Assembly: GCA_913058195.1 (NCBI GenBank)
Contig: CAJXPP010000038.1
Location: forward strand, 1-12,958
Reading direction: 5' to 3'
Origin: an uncultured Gammaproteobacteria bacterium
Lineage (GTDB): Bacteria > Pseudomonadota > Gammaproteobacteria > Nitrosococcales > Methylophagaceae
DNA length: 12,958 nt
Positions 7,879-12,958 of the stretch are shown piece after piece; the first letter of the stretch is position 1; each line of letters begins with the position of its first letter. The notes under the pieces are model-generated. The model worked only from the letters and a program-made list of their open reading frames with translations, did no database searches and was not told where the DNA came from. A program made the position numbers and the translations under genes.

Positions 7879-8163
7879 TTATTCTGAACGACTAGTAACT
7901 TCTAATAAGTGGTAGCCGAATTGTGTTTTAACTGGACCTTGAACGGTATTAATAGGTGCTGAGAAAACAACTTTATCAAATTCAGGAACCATCATGCCAG
8001 GGCCAAACTCACCTAAATCACCACCTTGTGCGCTAGATGGGCATGAAGAGTTTTCTTTTGCTACAGCAGCAAAATCTGTACCTTGTTCGATTTCTTTTTT
8101 AAGTTCAAGACAAATTTCTTCGCTGTCTACTAGAATATGTCGTGCTGTTGCTAGTGCTGCCAT
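7879..8163 (-). CDS. ppiC: Peptidyl-prolyl cis-trans isomerase C (parvulin)
   Basis: A 94-residue single-domain parvulin, against 93 residues in E. coli PpiC. It catalyses cis-trans isomerisation of X-Pro bonds. With no signal peptide it should act in the cytosol, unlike SurA or PpiD. Family landmarks: ARHILV (7-12, H9), the cysteine C41 in SSCPSS, GGDLGEFGPGMMVPEFDKVVFS (47-68, with M58 and F62 lining the proline pocket), and TQFGYHLLEV (80-89, F82 and H85). AGGAAA lies a few bases before the ATG, and a good sigma-70-type promoter lies upstream, so it can be transcribed apart from the S4 gene 74 bases upstream on the same strand. The downstream stem-loop should terminate it. Confidence 0.95.
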   Translation of the reverse strand: MAALATARHILVDSEEICLELKKEIEQGTDFAAVAKENSSCPSSAQGGDLGEFGPGMMVPEFDKVVFSAPINTVQGPVKTQFGYHLLEVTSRSE

Positions 8164-8197
8164 GATTATTTCCTAAATTGGAGTAAAATAAAGCAGT

Positions 8198-8226
8198 ATT
8201 ATATCAATCACTGACCGCTTAGTGAA
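8198..8226 (-). promoter_or_regulatory. Candidate sigma-70-type promoter for ppiC
   Basis: On the minus strand TTCACT (8221-8226) and a perfect TATAAT (8198-8203) are exactly 17 bases apart, and TG one base before the -10 makes it an extended -10. The -10 lies about 35 bases upstream of the ppiC ATG. Two short inverted repeats share the ATCACT at 8207-8212 and overlap this promoter. Confidence 0.55.
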
Positions 8227-8237
8227 ATAGTGATGAT

Positions 8238-8456
8238 TTATTCAGTAATTTCTAGTGTTGTTTCGTTGAAGACAATACTATCGCCAGCCACAATTTTCTT
8301 ACGCTTTCTTGTTTCAACTTCGCCATTAACTGACACTAAACCATTATCAATAACTTGTTTCGCTTCACCACCACTTGCGACTAGACCTTCAAATTTTAGA
8401 ATTTTATGAAGTTCAGTCGGTGATGTGTTTAGTTTTACTGTGATGTTATCTGACAT
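8238..8456 (-). CDS. Small S4-domain RNA-binding protein, YbcJ-like
   Basis: A 72-residue protein made almost entirely of one S4 RNA-binding fold. It resembles E. coli YbcJ (70 residues): LHKILKFEGLVASGGEAKQVI (16-36) and LVSVNGEVETRKRKKIVAGDSI (40-61), in which the ETRKR basic patch is expected to contact RNA. The exact target is unknown; ribosomal or transfer RNA is the usual assumption for this family. The ribosome-binding site is weak (AGG about 11 bases upstream). The gene is divergent from yajD across a 103-base region with two palindromes, and points towards ppiC. The role beyond RNA binding is inferred from the fold only. Confidence 0.88.
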   Translation of the reverse strand: MSDNITVKLNTSPTELHKILKFEGLVASGGEAKQVIDNGLVSVNGEVETRKRKKIVAGDSIVFNETTLEITE

Positions 8457-8488
8457 AAGATAAAGGCCTGTTGATTTTAATTGTGATA

Positions 8489-8519
8489 GTTTACAGTAAA
8501 CATATTACATAGTTGTAAT
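8489..8519. promoter_or_regulatory. yajD promoter candidate covered by two adjacent palindromes
   Basis: GTTTAC-A-GTAAAC (8489-8501) is a perfect six-base inverted repeat around one base. Two bases later, ATTACA-TAGT-TGTAAT (8504-8519) is a second perfect six-base inverted repeat. On the plus strand TTTACA (8490-8495) and TGTAAT (8514-8519) each match five of six sigma-70 consensus bases at 18-base spacing, so each palindrome covers one promoter element. The region also lies upstream of the divergent S4 gene. Confidence 0.45.
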
Positions 8520-8559
8520 GGTTTAAATTAACACGCAGTTAAAGAGGTTTGCAGAGCAA

Positions 8560-8922
8560 ATGAGCACAGATAAAAACAAGCGACTTGATGACATTGTCGC
8601 GCAGGCAAAAAAATACCAAAATGAACGCGAACAAACCTATCGAGAACGTTCTTTAAAAATGTATCCGTGGGTATGTGGTCGTTGTTCGCGAGAGTTTACT
8701 AATACAAACTTACAAGAACTCACTGTACATCATCGCGATCATAATCATGATAATAACCCCTCGGATGGCAGCAACTGGGAGTTATTGTGTATCTACTGTC
8801 ATGATAATGAACACTCTCGATATATTGAGCAAGTGCGCTATGGTAATTCAGCTGGTGAAAAAGAAGCGGAAAAGGCGAGTCACAACCCTTTTGCAGACTT
8901 AGCTAGTTTAATGAAAAAGTAA
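8560..8922 (+). CDS. yajD: HNH-nuclease family protein YajD
   Basis: A 120-residue protein closely similar to E. coli YajD (115 residues), for example MYPWVCGRCSREF, ELTVHHRDHNHDNNP and DGSNWELLCIYCHDNEH. Two CxxC pairs (C39/C42 and C77/C80) should bind a structural zinc ion. The HNH active-site candidates are H57 and H58, N72 and H81 or H85, forming a beta-beta-alpha-metal fold expected to cut DNA. The N-terminal 30 residues are a charged helix. The biological role of YajD is not known to me; it lacks the partners expected of a restriction or homing system, so defence is not supported. The ribosome-binding site is poor: GAG four bases and AAGAGG twelve bases upstream. No terminator is evident after it. 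Confidence 0.93.
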   Translation: MSTDKNKRLDDIVAQAKKYQNEREQTYRERSLKMYPWVCGRCSREFTNTNLQELTVHHRDHNHDNNPSDGSNWELLCIYCHDNEHSRYIEQVRYGNSAGEKEAEKASHNPFADLASLMKK

Positions 8923-9051
8923 GTAAGCTCACATTTTATTAAAATACCAATTTATTCAGTAAGTTACTTTGGATAGTGTGAGGGAAATCTCATTTAAAAA
9001 GATAGCGCTATTATAGAATTGCAACAAATCAAAGCAAGAGGGATTTTCTAA

Positions 9052-9351
9052 ATGAAACTATTGGTTAATATAATTCAGGTTTTAATAATTGCTGCGATTG
9101 TGTATCCGTTATTTTTACTGTGGGATAAAAATAATGTTGAGCATTTTTGTCATGAGGTTAAAGCTGGAATTACTAAACAGGCATTGATCTATAAGACAGA
9201 CCATGCGCCTATTAAGTTTACAAAACCAACCGATAAAGATGACAAAGGCTATTGGTCTGCAAAGGTTGTAACCTATTCGCCATTTTCAGACTATCACTGC
9301 AAAATTAGAGGTCTGGGAGACACGGTTGCAAGTGCGTGGATTGAAGAATAA
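9052..9351 (+). CDS. Small membrane-anchored protein of unknown function
   Basis: A 99-residue protein I do not recognise. Residues 4-24 form one hydrophobic segment (NIIQVLIIAAIVYPLFLLW) at the very N-terminus, so it is probably anchored in the inner membrane with the rest in the periplasm. There is no signal-peptidase site or lipobox. The soluble part is polar, with two cysteines, C33 and C84, that could form a disulfide if exported. The start is well supported by GAGGG nine bases upstream. It appears monocistronic: the 129-base gap from yajD has the ten-base palindrome ATAGCGCTAT (9002-9011) overlapping a TATTAT box, and a hairpin follows the stop. It could be a small envelope or inhibitor-like protein, but nothing in the neighbours shows this. 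Confidence 0.72.
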   Translation: MKLLVNIIQVLIIAAIVYPLFLLWDKNNVEHFCHEVKAGITKQALIYKTDHAPIKFTKPTDKDDKGYWSAKVVTYSPFSDYHCKIRGLGDTVASAWIEE

Positions 9352-9352
9352 A

Positions 9353-9378
9353 CCTCTGAATACAGCTGTATCCAGAGG
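9353..9378. terminator. Stem-loop between the small membrane gene and oadB
   Basis: CCTCTG (9353-9358) pairs with CAGAGG (9373-9378); after one A/C mismatch the inner ATAC and GTAT pair across the loop AGCT. It sits in the 41-base gap between two convergent genes. The following T runs are weak (CTCTTTT on plus, TTTATTC on minus), so it is a probable but imperfect two-way terminator. Confidence 0.5.
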
Positions 9379-9392
9379 CACTCTTTTATTTG

Positions 9393-10535
9393 TTAAATCA
9401 TACTCTCAACATAGTTAATCATAATACCTGCAGCAACAGCAGAACCGATTACACCGGCAACATTTGGCCCCATAGCATGCATTAATAAGAAGTTATGTGG
9501 GTCAGACTCTAAACCAAGTTTATTGGATACGCGGGCAGCCATTGGCCCCGCAGAAACACCAGCAGAACCAATTAGAGGGTTAATAGGGCTTTTATTGCTG
9601 AGTTTATTCATAACTTTAGCCATAATAACGCCAGAAGCTGTACCAATTGAAAAGGCAAGCAGACCAAGTACTACAATAGCTAATGTAGTGAAATCTAAGA
9701 ACTTATCAGCACTTAGTTTTGAACCTACGGCTAGCCCTAAAAATATAGTAACGGTGTTGATTAATGAGTTTTGAGTAGTGTTACTTAAACGATCAACTAC
9801 CGCACATTCTTTCATTAAGTTACCAAAACAGAACATACCTAATAAAGGCGCTGCATCCGGTAATAAGAAAGCCACTAATAGAAGCAATACTAATGGGAAA
9901 ATTATTTTCTCACGATGCGATACATGACGTTGTTGAATCATCTTGATTTTACGTTCAGATTCTGAGGTTAATGCGCGCATAATAGGCGGCTGAATAAGTG
10001 GTACAAGCGCCATATAGGAGTATGAGGCTACCGCAATTGCACCGAGCAAGTCAGGGGCAAGTTTACTGGCAACATAGATGGAGGTTGGCCCATCGGCACC
10101 ACCAATAATCCCGATAGCAGCGGCATCGGCCAGACTAAAATCAAAGATACCAAATGCTGATAGTGCTACCGCACCCATTAAGGTAGCGAAAATACCAAAC
10201 TGCGCTGCAGCACCTAAAAATAGTGTTCTAGGATTAGCCAGTAAAGGCCCGAAGTCAGTTAATGCACCAACACCCATAAAAATGATAAGTGGGAATGCGC
10301 CGCTTTCAATACCAACAGCATAAAATATGTGCAAAATACCATCGCCTTCGGCTAGTCCTGCACCGGGGATATTGGCAAGCACACCACCAAAACCGATTGG
10401 AACTAATAATAAAGGTTCGAAGTTTTTATTAATGGCAAGATAAAGCAGTAGCATACCGATCATAATCATGATGCCTTGACCTGGTGTCATTTGACTTAGG
10501 CCAGTGTTCTGCCATAGATGAAGTAGTTGATCCAT
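9393..10535 (-). CDS. oadB: Oxaloacetate decarboxylase beta subunit (Na+-translocating, OadB)
   Basis: The 380-residue integral inner-membrane subunit, with many hydrophobic segments. It removes CO2 from carboxybiotin and couples this to sodium export. Key residues by comparison with Klebsiella OadB: D148 in GGADGP (D203), Y174 in SYSYMALVP (Y229), and N319, G323 and S328 in NPLIGSAGVS (N373, G377 and S382). The steady offset of 55 then 54 residues means one block, found in Klebsiella OadB after the IP.AG motif, is missing here; the shorter form resembles GcdB and MmdB. The adjacent oadA and oadG make oxaloacetate the best substrate guess, though the beta subunits of this family are closely alike. 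AAGGG nine bases before the ATG overlaps the oadA stop codon, so translation is likely coupled. Confidence 0.94.
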   Translation of the reverse strand: MDQLLHLWQNTGLSQMTPGQGIMIMIGMLLLYLAINKNFEPLLLVPIGFGGVLANIPGAGLAEGDGILHIFYAVGIESGAFPLIIFMGVGALTDFGPLLANPRTLFLGAAAQFGIFATLMGAVALSAFGIFDFSLADAAAIGIIGGADGPTSIYVASKLAPDLLGAIAVASYSYMALVPLIQPPIMRALTSESERKIKMIQQRHVSHREKIIFPLVLLLLVAFLLPDAAPLLGMFCFGNLMKECAVVDRLSNTTQNSLINTVTIFLGLAVGSKLSADKFLDFTTLAIVVLGLLAFSIGTASGVIMAKVMNKLSNKSPINPLIGSAGVSAGPMAARVSNKLGLESDPHNFLLMHAMGPNVAGVIGSAVAAGIMINYVESMI

Positions 10536-10547
10536 GTGTTTAAGCCC

Positions 10548-12329
10548 TTATGCTAGTGATACTAGGTTATCGCCAACTTGGACGGTGTCACCTTCTTTAA
10601 CTGAAATAGAAGCAATGATGCCTGCTTTTTCAGCAACAATTTGAGTTTCCATTTTCATGGCCTCAAGAATGACAAGAACATCACCTTCTTGCACAGTCTG
10701 TCCTTGACGGACTTCAACTTTCCAAATCGTGCCAGCGAGTGGCGCGACTACAGGCTCGCCATCTGATATTGCTGGAGCTGCAGTCGCTTGTGGAGCAGCA
10801 ACTGGTGTGACATTACTGATATCACCGCCTTCAGCAACTTGTACAACATAGCTTTGACCATTAACCGCAATGGTATAAACCTCATCATCACTAGCAACAA
10901 GGCTAGCAGCTTCTGCTGCTTCAAGTGTTGGTACAGGTTCAAATGCATCTGGATTATTTCGATTTGCTAAGAATTTCAAACCAACTTGTGTGAATAAAGC
11001 GTAAGTTAATACGTCATCAACTTCACGTTCGCCAGCCTCAAGCTCAATGCCATCAGCTTGAGCATGACCTTGCAATTCAGCAGTGAGCTTATCCATTTCA
11101 TCTTCAAGTAAATCAGCAGGACGGCAGGTAATTGCTTCGCTACCTTCGTCAAGTACTGATGCTTGCAGTTCTTTATTAAAAGGCGCGGGTGCAGCACCAT
11201 ATTCGCCTTTTAGTACGCCAGCTGTTTCTTTGGTGATGCTTTTGTAGCGTTCGCCAGTCAATACGTTTAACACGGCTTGTGTTCCAACAATTTGTGATGT
11301 TGGTGTTACTAATGGGATATAACCTAAATCTTCACGAACACGAGGAATTTCAGCTAATACTTCGTCAAAACGATCAGCAGCACCTTGTTCACGTAACTGG
11401 CTTTCCATATTAGTTAACATGCCACCAGGTACTTGTGCAGTAAGAATACGAGAATCAATACCTTTTAATGAACCTTCCCATGGCGCATATTTTTTACGAA
11501 CATCACGGAAGTAGGCGGCTATTTCTTCAAGTAGAGTAATGTTTAGGCCGGTATCACGATCAGTGCCTTCAAAAATAGATACAACCGATTCTGTAGCTGA
11601 GTGACCATAGGTCATCGACATCGATGAAATGGCTGTATCGACAGTATCAGCACCTGCCTCAACACATTTCATGATAGTTGCTGTCGATAAACCTGTTGTT
11701 GCATGAGAGTGAACTTGTATAGGGATATCAATGGCTTGCTTAAGACTTGTTACCAGCTCAAAAGCTGAGTAAGGCTTAAGTAAACCAGCCATATCTTTAA
11801 TACATAATGAGTGAGCACCCATATCTTCAATACGCTTGGCTAAATCAACCCATGTGTCTAAATTATGGACTGGGCTTTGAGTGTACGAAATAGTACCTTG
11901 AGCATGGCGGTCATTTTCTTGTACGGCTTTAATAGCAGTTTCAAGATTACGAGGGTCATTCATGGCATCAAACACGCGGAATACATCGACACCATTAATG
12001 GCTGCACGCTCAACAAATTTTCTGACTACATCATCTGCGTAATGGCGGTAACCTAGTAGATTTTGGCCTCGTAGCAACATTTGTTGTCGAGTATTTGGCA
12101 TGGCTTCTTTCAAGCTGCGGATTCGGTGCCAAGGATCTTCACCTAGATAACGAATGCAGGCATCGAAGGTTGCGCCGCCCCAAGTTTCAACGGACCAGTA
12201 ACCTACTTGGTCAAGTTTTGGTGCGATAGGGAGCATGTCTTCAAGGCGTAAGCGGGTGGCAAATAGAGATTGGTGGGCATCACGTAATACGACGTCTGTG
12301 ATCCCTAATGCTTGTTTTGGTTCGGACAT
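10548..12329 (-). CDS. oadA: Oxaloacetate decarboxylase alpha subunit (biotin carboxyltransferase, OadA)
   Basis: The 593-residue peripheral subunit on the cytosolic face. It moves the carboxyl group of oxaloacetate to biotin, giving pyruvate. The carboxyltransferase TIM barrel (about 8-270) has RDAHQS (16-21, zinc ligand D17), IKDMAG (177-182, K178) and QVHSHA (205-210, zinc ligands H207 and H209), identical in number to the Klebsiella residues as I recall them. The PYC/OadA association domain follows to about 470. An Ala/Pro-rich linker (about 512-531) leads to the biotinyl domain, with EAMKMET (556-562) and biotin-accepting K559, 34 residues from the C-terminus. Position 148 is serine (GTISYT), where Klebsiella has, as I recall, cysteine. 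Pyruvate carboxylase subunit B is a related alternative, but oadG and oadB alongside favour OadA. AAAGG lies seven bases before the ATG. Confidence 0.96.
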   Translation of the reverse strand: MSEPKQALGITDVVLRDAHQSLFATRLRLEDMLPIAPKLDQVGYWSVETWGGATFDACIRYLGEDPWHRIRSLKEAMPNTRQQMLLRGQNLLGYRHYADDVVRKFVERAAINGVDVFRVFDAMNDPRNLETAIKAVQENDRHAQGTISYTQSPVHNLDTWVDLAKRIEDMGAHSLCIKDMAGLLKPYSAFELVTSLKQAIDIPIQVHSHATTGLSTATIMKCVEAGADTVDTAISSMSMTYGHSATESVVSIFEGTDRDTGLNITLLEEIAAYFRDVRKKYAPWEGSLKGIDSRILTAQVPGGMLTNMESQLREQGAADRFDEVLAEIPRVREDLGYIPLVTPTSQIVGTQAVLNVLTGERYKSITKETAGVLKGEYGAAPAPFNKELQASVLDEGSEAITCRPADLLEDEMDKLTAELQGHAQADGIELEAGEREVDDVLTYALFTQVGLKFLANRNNPDAFEPVPTLEAAEAASLVASDDEVYTIAVNGQSYVVQVAEGGDISNVTPVAAPQATAAPAISDGEPVVAPLAGTIWKVEVRQGQTVQEGDVLVILEAMKMETQIVAEKAGIIASISVKEGDTVQVGDNLVSLA

Positions 12330-12377
12330 AAATGACCTTTAAAGAGTTAAAAAGAGTATTTGGCTGATAAGCCGCAA

Positions 12378-12662
12378 CTATTCTTTGTTAGAACGATATT
12401 TGTGAACGGCTGCTGTTAAAACAGAGATAAGAGTTTTATCTTCCGTTTTTTCTTGTACAACGAGCGGTCCATGCCGAGGAATAAATGTAGTAGGTGATGG
12501 CACACCTTCATCAGGAATAACACCTACATTTTTTTCAACTTTGATGATGATCCATGACATTAATGAGGTCACAAACACTAATAATGTTAGAAATAAGAAA
12601 ACAAAGCCGATACCAAACAACATTAAAGTAAGGCCTTCGTCTATTAAGCTAGATGCTTCCAT
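12378..12662 (-). CDS. oadG: Oxaloacetate decarboxylase gamma subunit (OadG)
   Basis: A 94-residue subunit with one membrane-spanning helix (about 11-40) and a short polar C-terminal tail. In this family the gamma subunit holds alpha and beta together and speeds decarboxylation. The N-terminal LIDEGLTLMLFGIGFVFLFLTLLVF pattern, broken here by position (L6-F30), is typical of OadG. The tail has H64 and H87, possible metal ligands, but lacks the histidine-rich end seen in some homologues. It is the first gene of the oadGAB operon; oadA follows after 48 bases. GAGGGG eight bases before the ATG is the strongest ribosome-binding site of the three genes. Small size makes identification rest partly on its position beside oadA and oadB. 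Confidence 0.92.
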   Translation of the reverse strand: MEASSLIDEGLTLMLFGIGFVFLFLTLLVFVTSLMSWIIIKVEKNVGVIPDEGVPSPTTFIPRHGPLVVQEKTEDKTLISVLTAAVHKYRSNKE

Positions 12663-12910
12663 CTACACTTCCCCTCAAAACAATCAACAAGTTATGCTAT
12701 TAAGTTAAATAAACCATTAGCAAAAGAGCAGCTATTATATCAGTTATGACAGATATCACATTAATCAGCATTACATTTTATGTAGCTAGTTAGGAATATT
12801 CAGTAGAAATAGAACCTGTTATCAAGGCTTGTTTTATTTCAATGCCACTAAAATTTTTGACAAGAATAATAGTACTAAATTCAGTGTGTGATTGATCTGC
12901 TTATATATAG
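12663..12910. other. Non-coding region upstream of oadG
   Basis: These 248 bases between oadG and the right adapter hold the oadG ribosome-binding site and the candidate promoter. Beyond about 12765 I find no convincing gene, terminator or repeat. An isolated TTGACA at 12857-12862 on the plus strand has no -10 box at a usable distance. The neighbouring gene was cut off when the library was made. Confidence 0.6.
12734..12760 (-). promoter_or_regulatory. Candidate oadGAB promoter with CRP-like site
   Basis: On the minus strand a perfect extended -10, TGATATAAT, has its TATAAT at 12734-12739, about 70 bases before the oadG ATG. No good -35 is present, which fits an extended -10 promoter. TGTGA-TATCTG-TCATA (12745-12760) matches nine of the ten conserved bases of a CRP half-site pair (TGTGA-N6-TCACA) and covers the -35 region, a position more usual for repression than activation. 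Confidence 0.42.
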
Positions 12911-12958
12911 CTGTCTCTTATACACATCTGACGCTGCCGACGATCTACTCTGTGTAGA
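12911..12958 (-). other. Nextera i5/read-1 adapter (non-genomic), right end
   Basis: The reverse complement of the left-end adapter: the Tn5 mosaic end CTGTCTCTTATACACATCT at 12911-12929, the rest of the read-1 adapter to 12943, then TCTACTCT (12944-12951), the complement of the same index, and part of P5. Genomic sequence ends at about 12910. Confidence 0.97.

Noticed and set aside
8560..8922. YajD as part of a restriction, homing or defence system
   Set aside because: It matches a widespread chromosomal family, and no methylase, toxin, phage or other defence gene lies nearby.
10748..11200. Opposite- or other-frame reading frames inside oadA, oadB, recJ and the ATPase gene
   Set aside because: They lie wholly within well-supported genes, have low-complexity or random-looking translations and no ribosome-binding sites.
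10548..12329. Pyruvate carboxylase subunit B instead of OadA
   Set aside because: The flanking oadG and oadB genes in the same operon favour the sodium-pump decarboxylase, and no biotin carboxylase gene is adjacent.
12330..12377. Hairpin GGCT-TATC-AGCC between oadG and oadA as a terminator or attenuator
   Set aside because: The stem is four base pairs and the T run is nine bases away; it is too weak to claim function.
1..12958. Inverted terminal repeats suggesting a composite transposon or linear element
   Set aside because: Both ends are Illumina Nextera adapter with index and P5 sequence, and no transposase gene lies between them.

Overview
The window is a 12.96-kb fragment of low-GC bacterial DNA. 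Its gene set looks gammaproteobacterial: RecJ with the same length as the E. coli protein, a four-cysteine DinG, an E. coli-type LdhA, cytoplasmic PpiC, a YbcJ-like S4 protein, YajD, and an oadGAB sodium-pump operon. The genus cannot be named from this stretch; a marine or aquatic lineage is only a guess. Both extreme ends are not genomic. Positions 1-46 and 12911-12958 are an inverted pair of Illumina Nextera (Tn5) read-1/i5 adapter sequences that include an 8-base index. The biological insert is therefore about 47-12910, and the apparent terminal inverted repeats are a library artefact.

Layout. Left part: a GTG-started 539-residue protein with an unrecognised N-terminal region and a C-terminal AAA+ ATPase (164-1783), then recJ (1965-3698). 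Middle: a PfkB-family sugar-phosphate kinase on the minus strand (3695-4648) converges on recJ with a 4-base overlap. Divergent from it are ldhA (4745-5746) and a tightly coupled dinG (5748-7820). A strong two-way terminator at 7825-7854 separates dinG from a minus-strand pair, a YbcJ-like S4 gene followed by ppiC. The S4 gene is divergent from yajD (8560-8922), which is followed by a small membrane-anchored protein of unknown function (9052-9351). Right part: the minus-strand operon oadG-oadA-oadB (12662 down to 9393), preceded by 248 bp with no recognisable gene that run into the right-hand adapter.

How the genes fit together. OadGAB should decarboxylate oxaloacetate to pyruvate and export sodium ions. 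LdhA can reduce pyruvate to D-lactate and the PfkB kinase acts on phosphosugars, so several genes touch central or fermentative carbon metabolism. They lie in separate transcription units, so a shared pathway is only an inference. RecJ and DinG are DNA-repair enzymes. I see no rRNA, tRNA, CRISPR array, insertion sequence or phage gene. No stretch longer than 300 bp lacks a gene. Most of the window is ordinary chromosomal housekeeping DNA. The least understood parts are the AAA+ protein, the 99-residue membrane-anchored protein, and the palindromes between the S4 gene and yajD.
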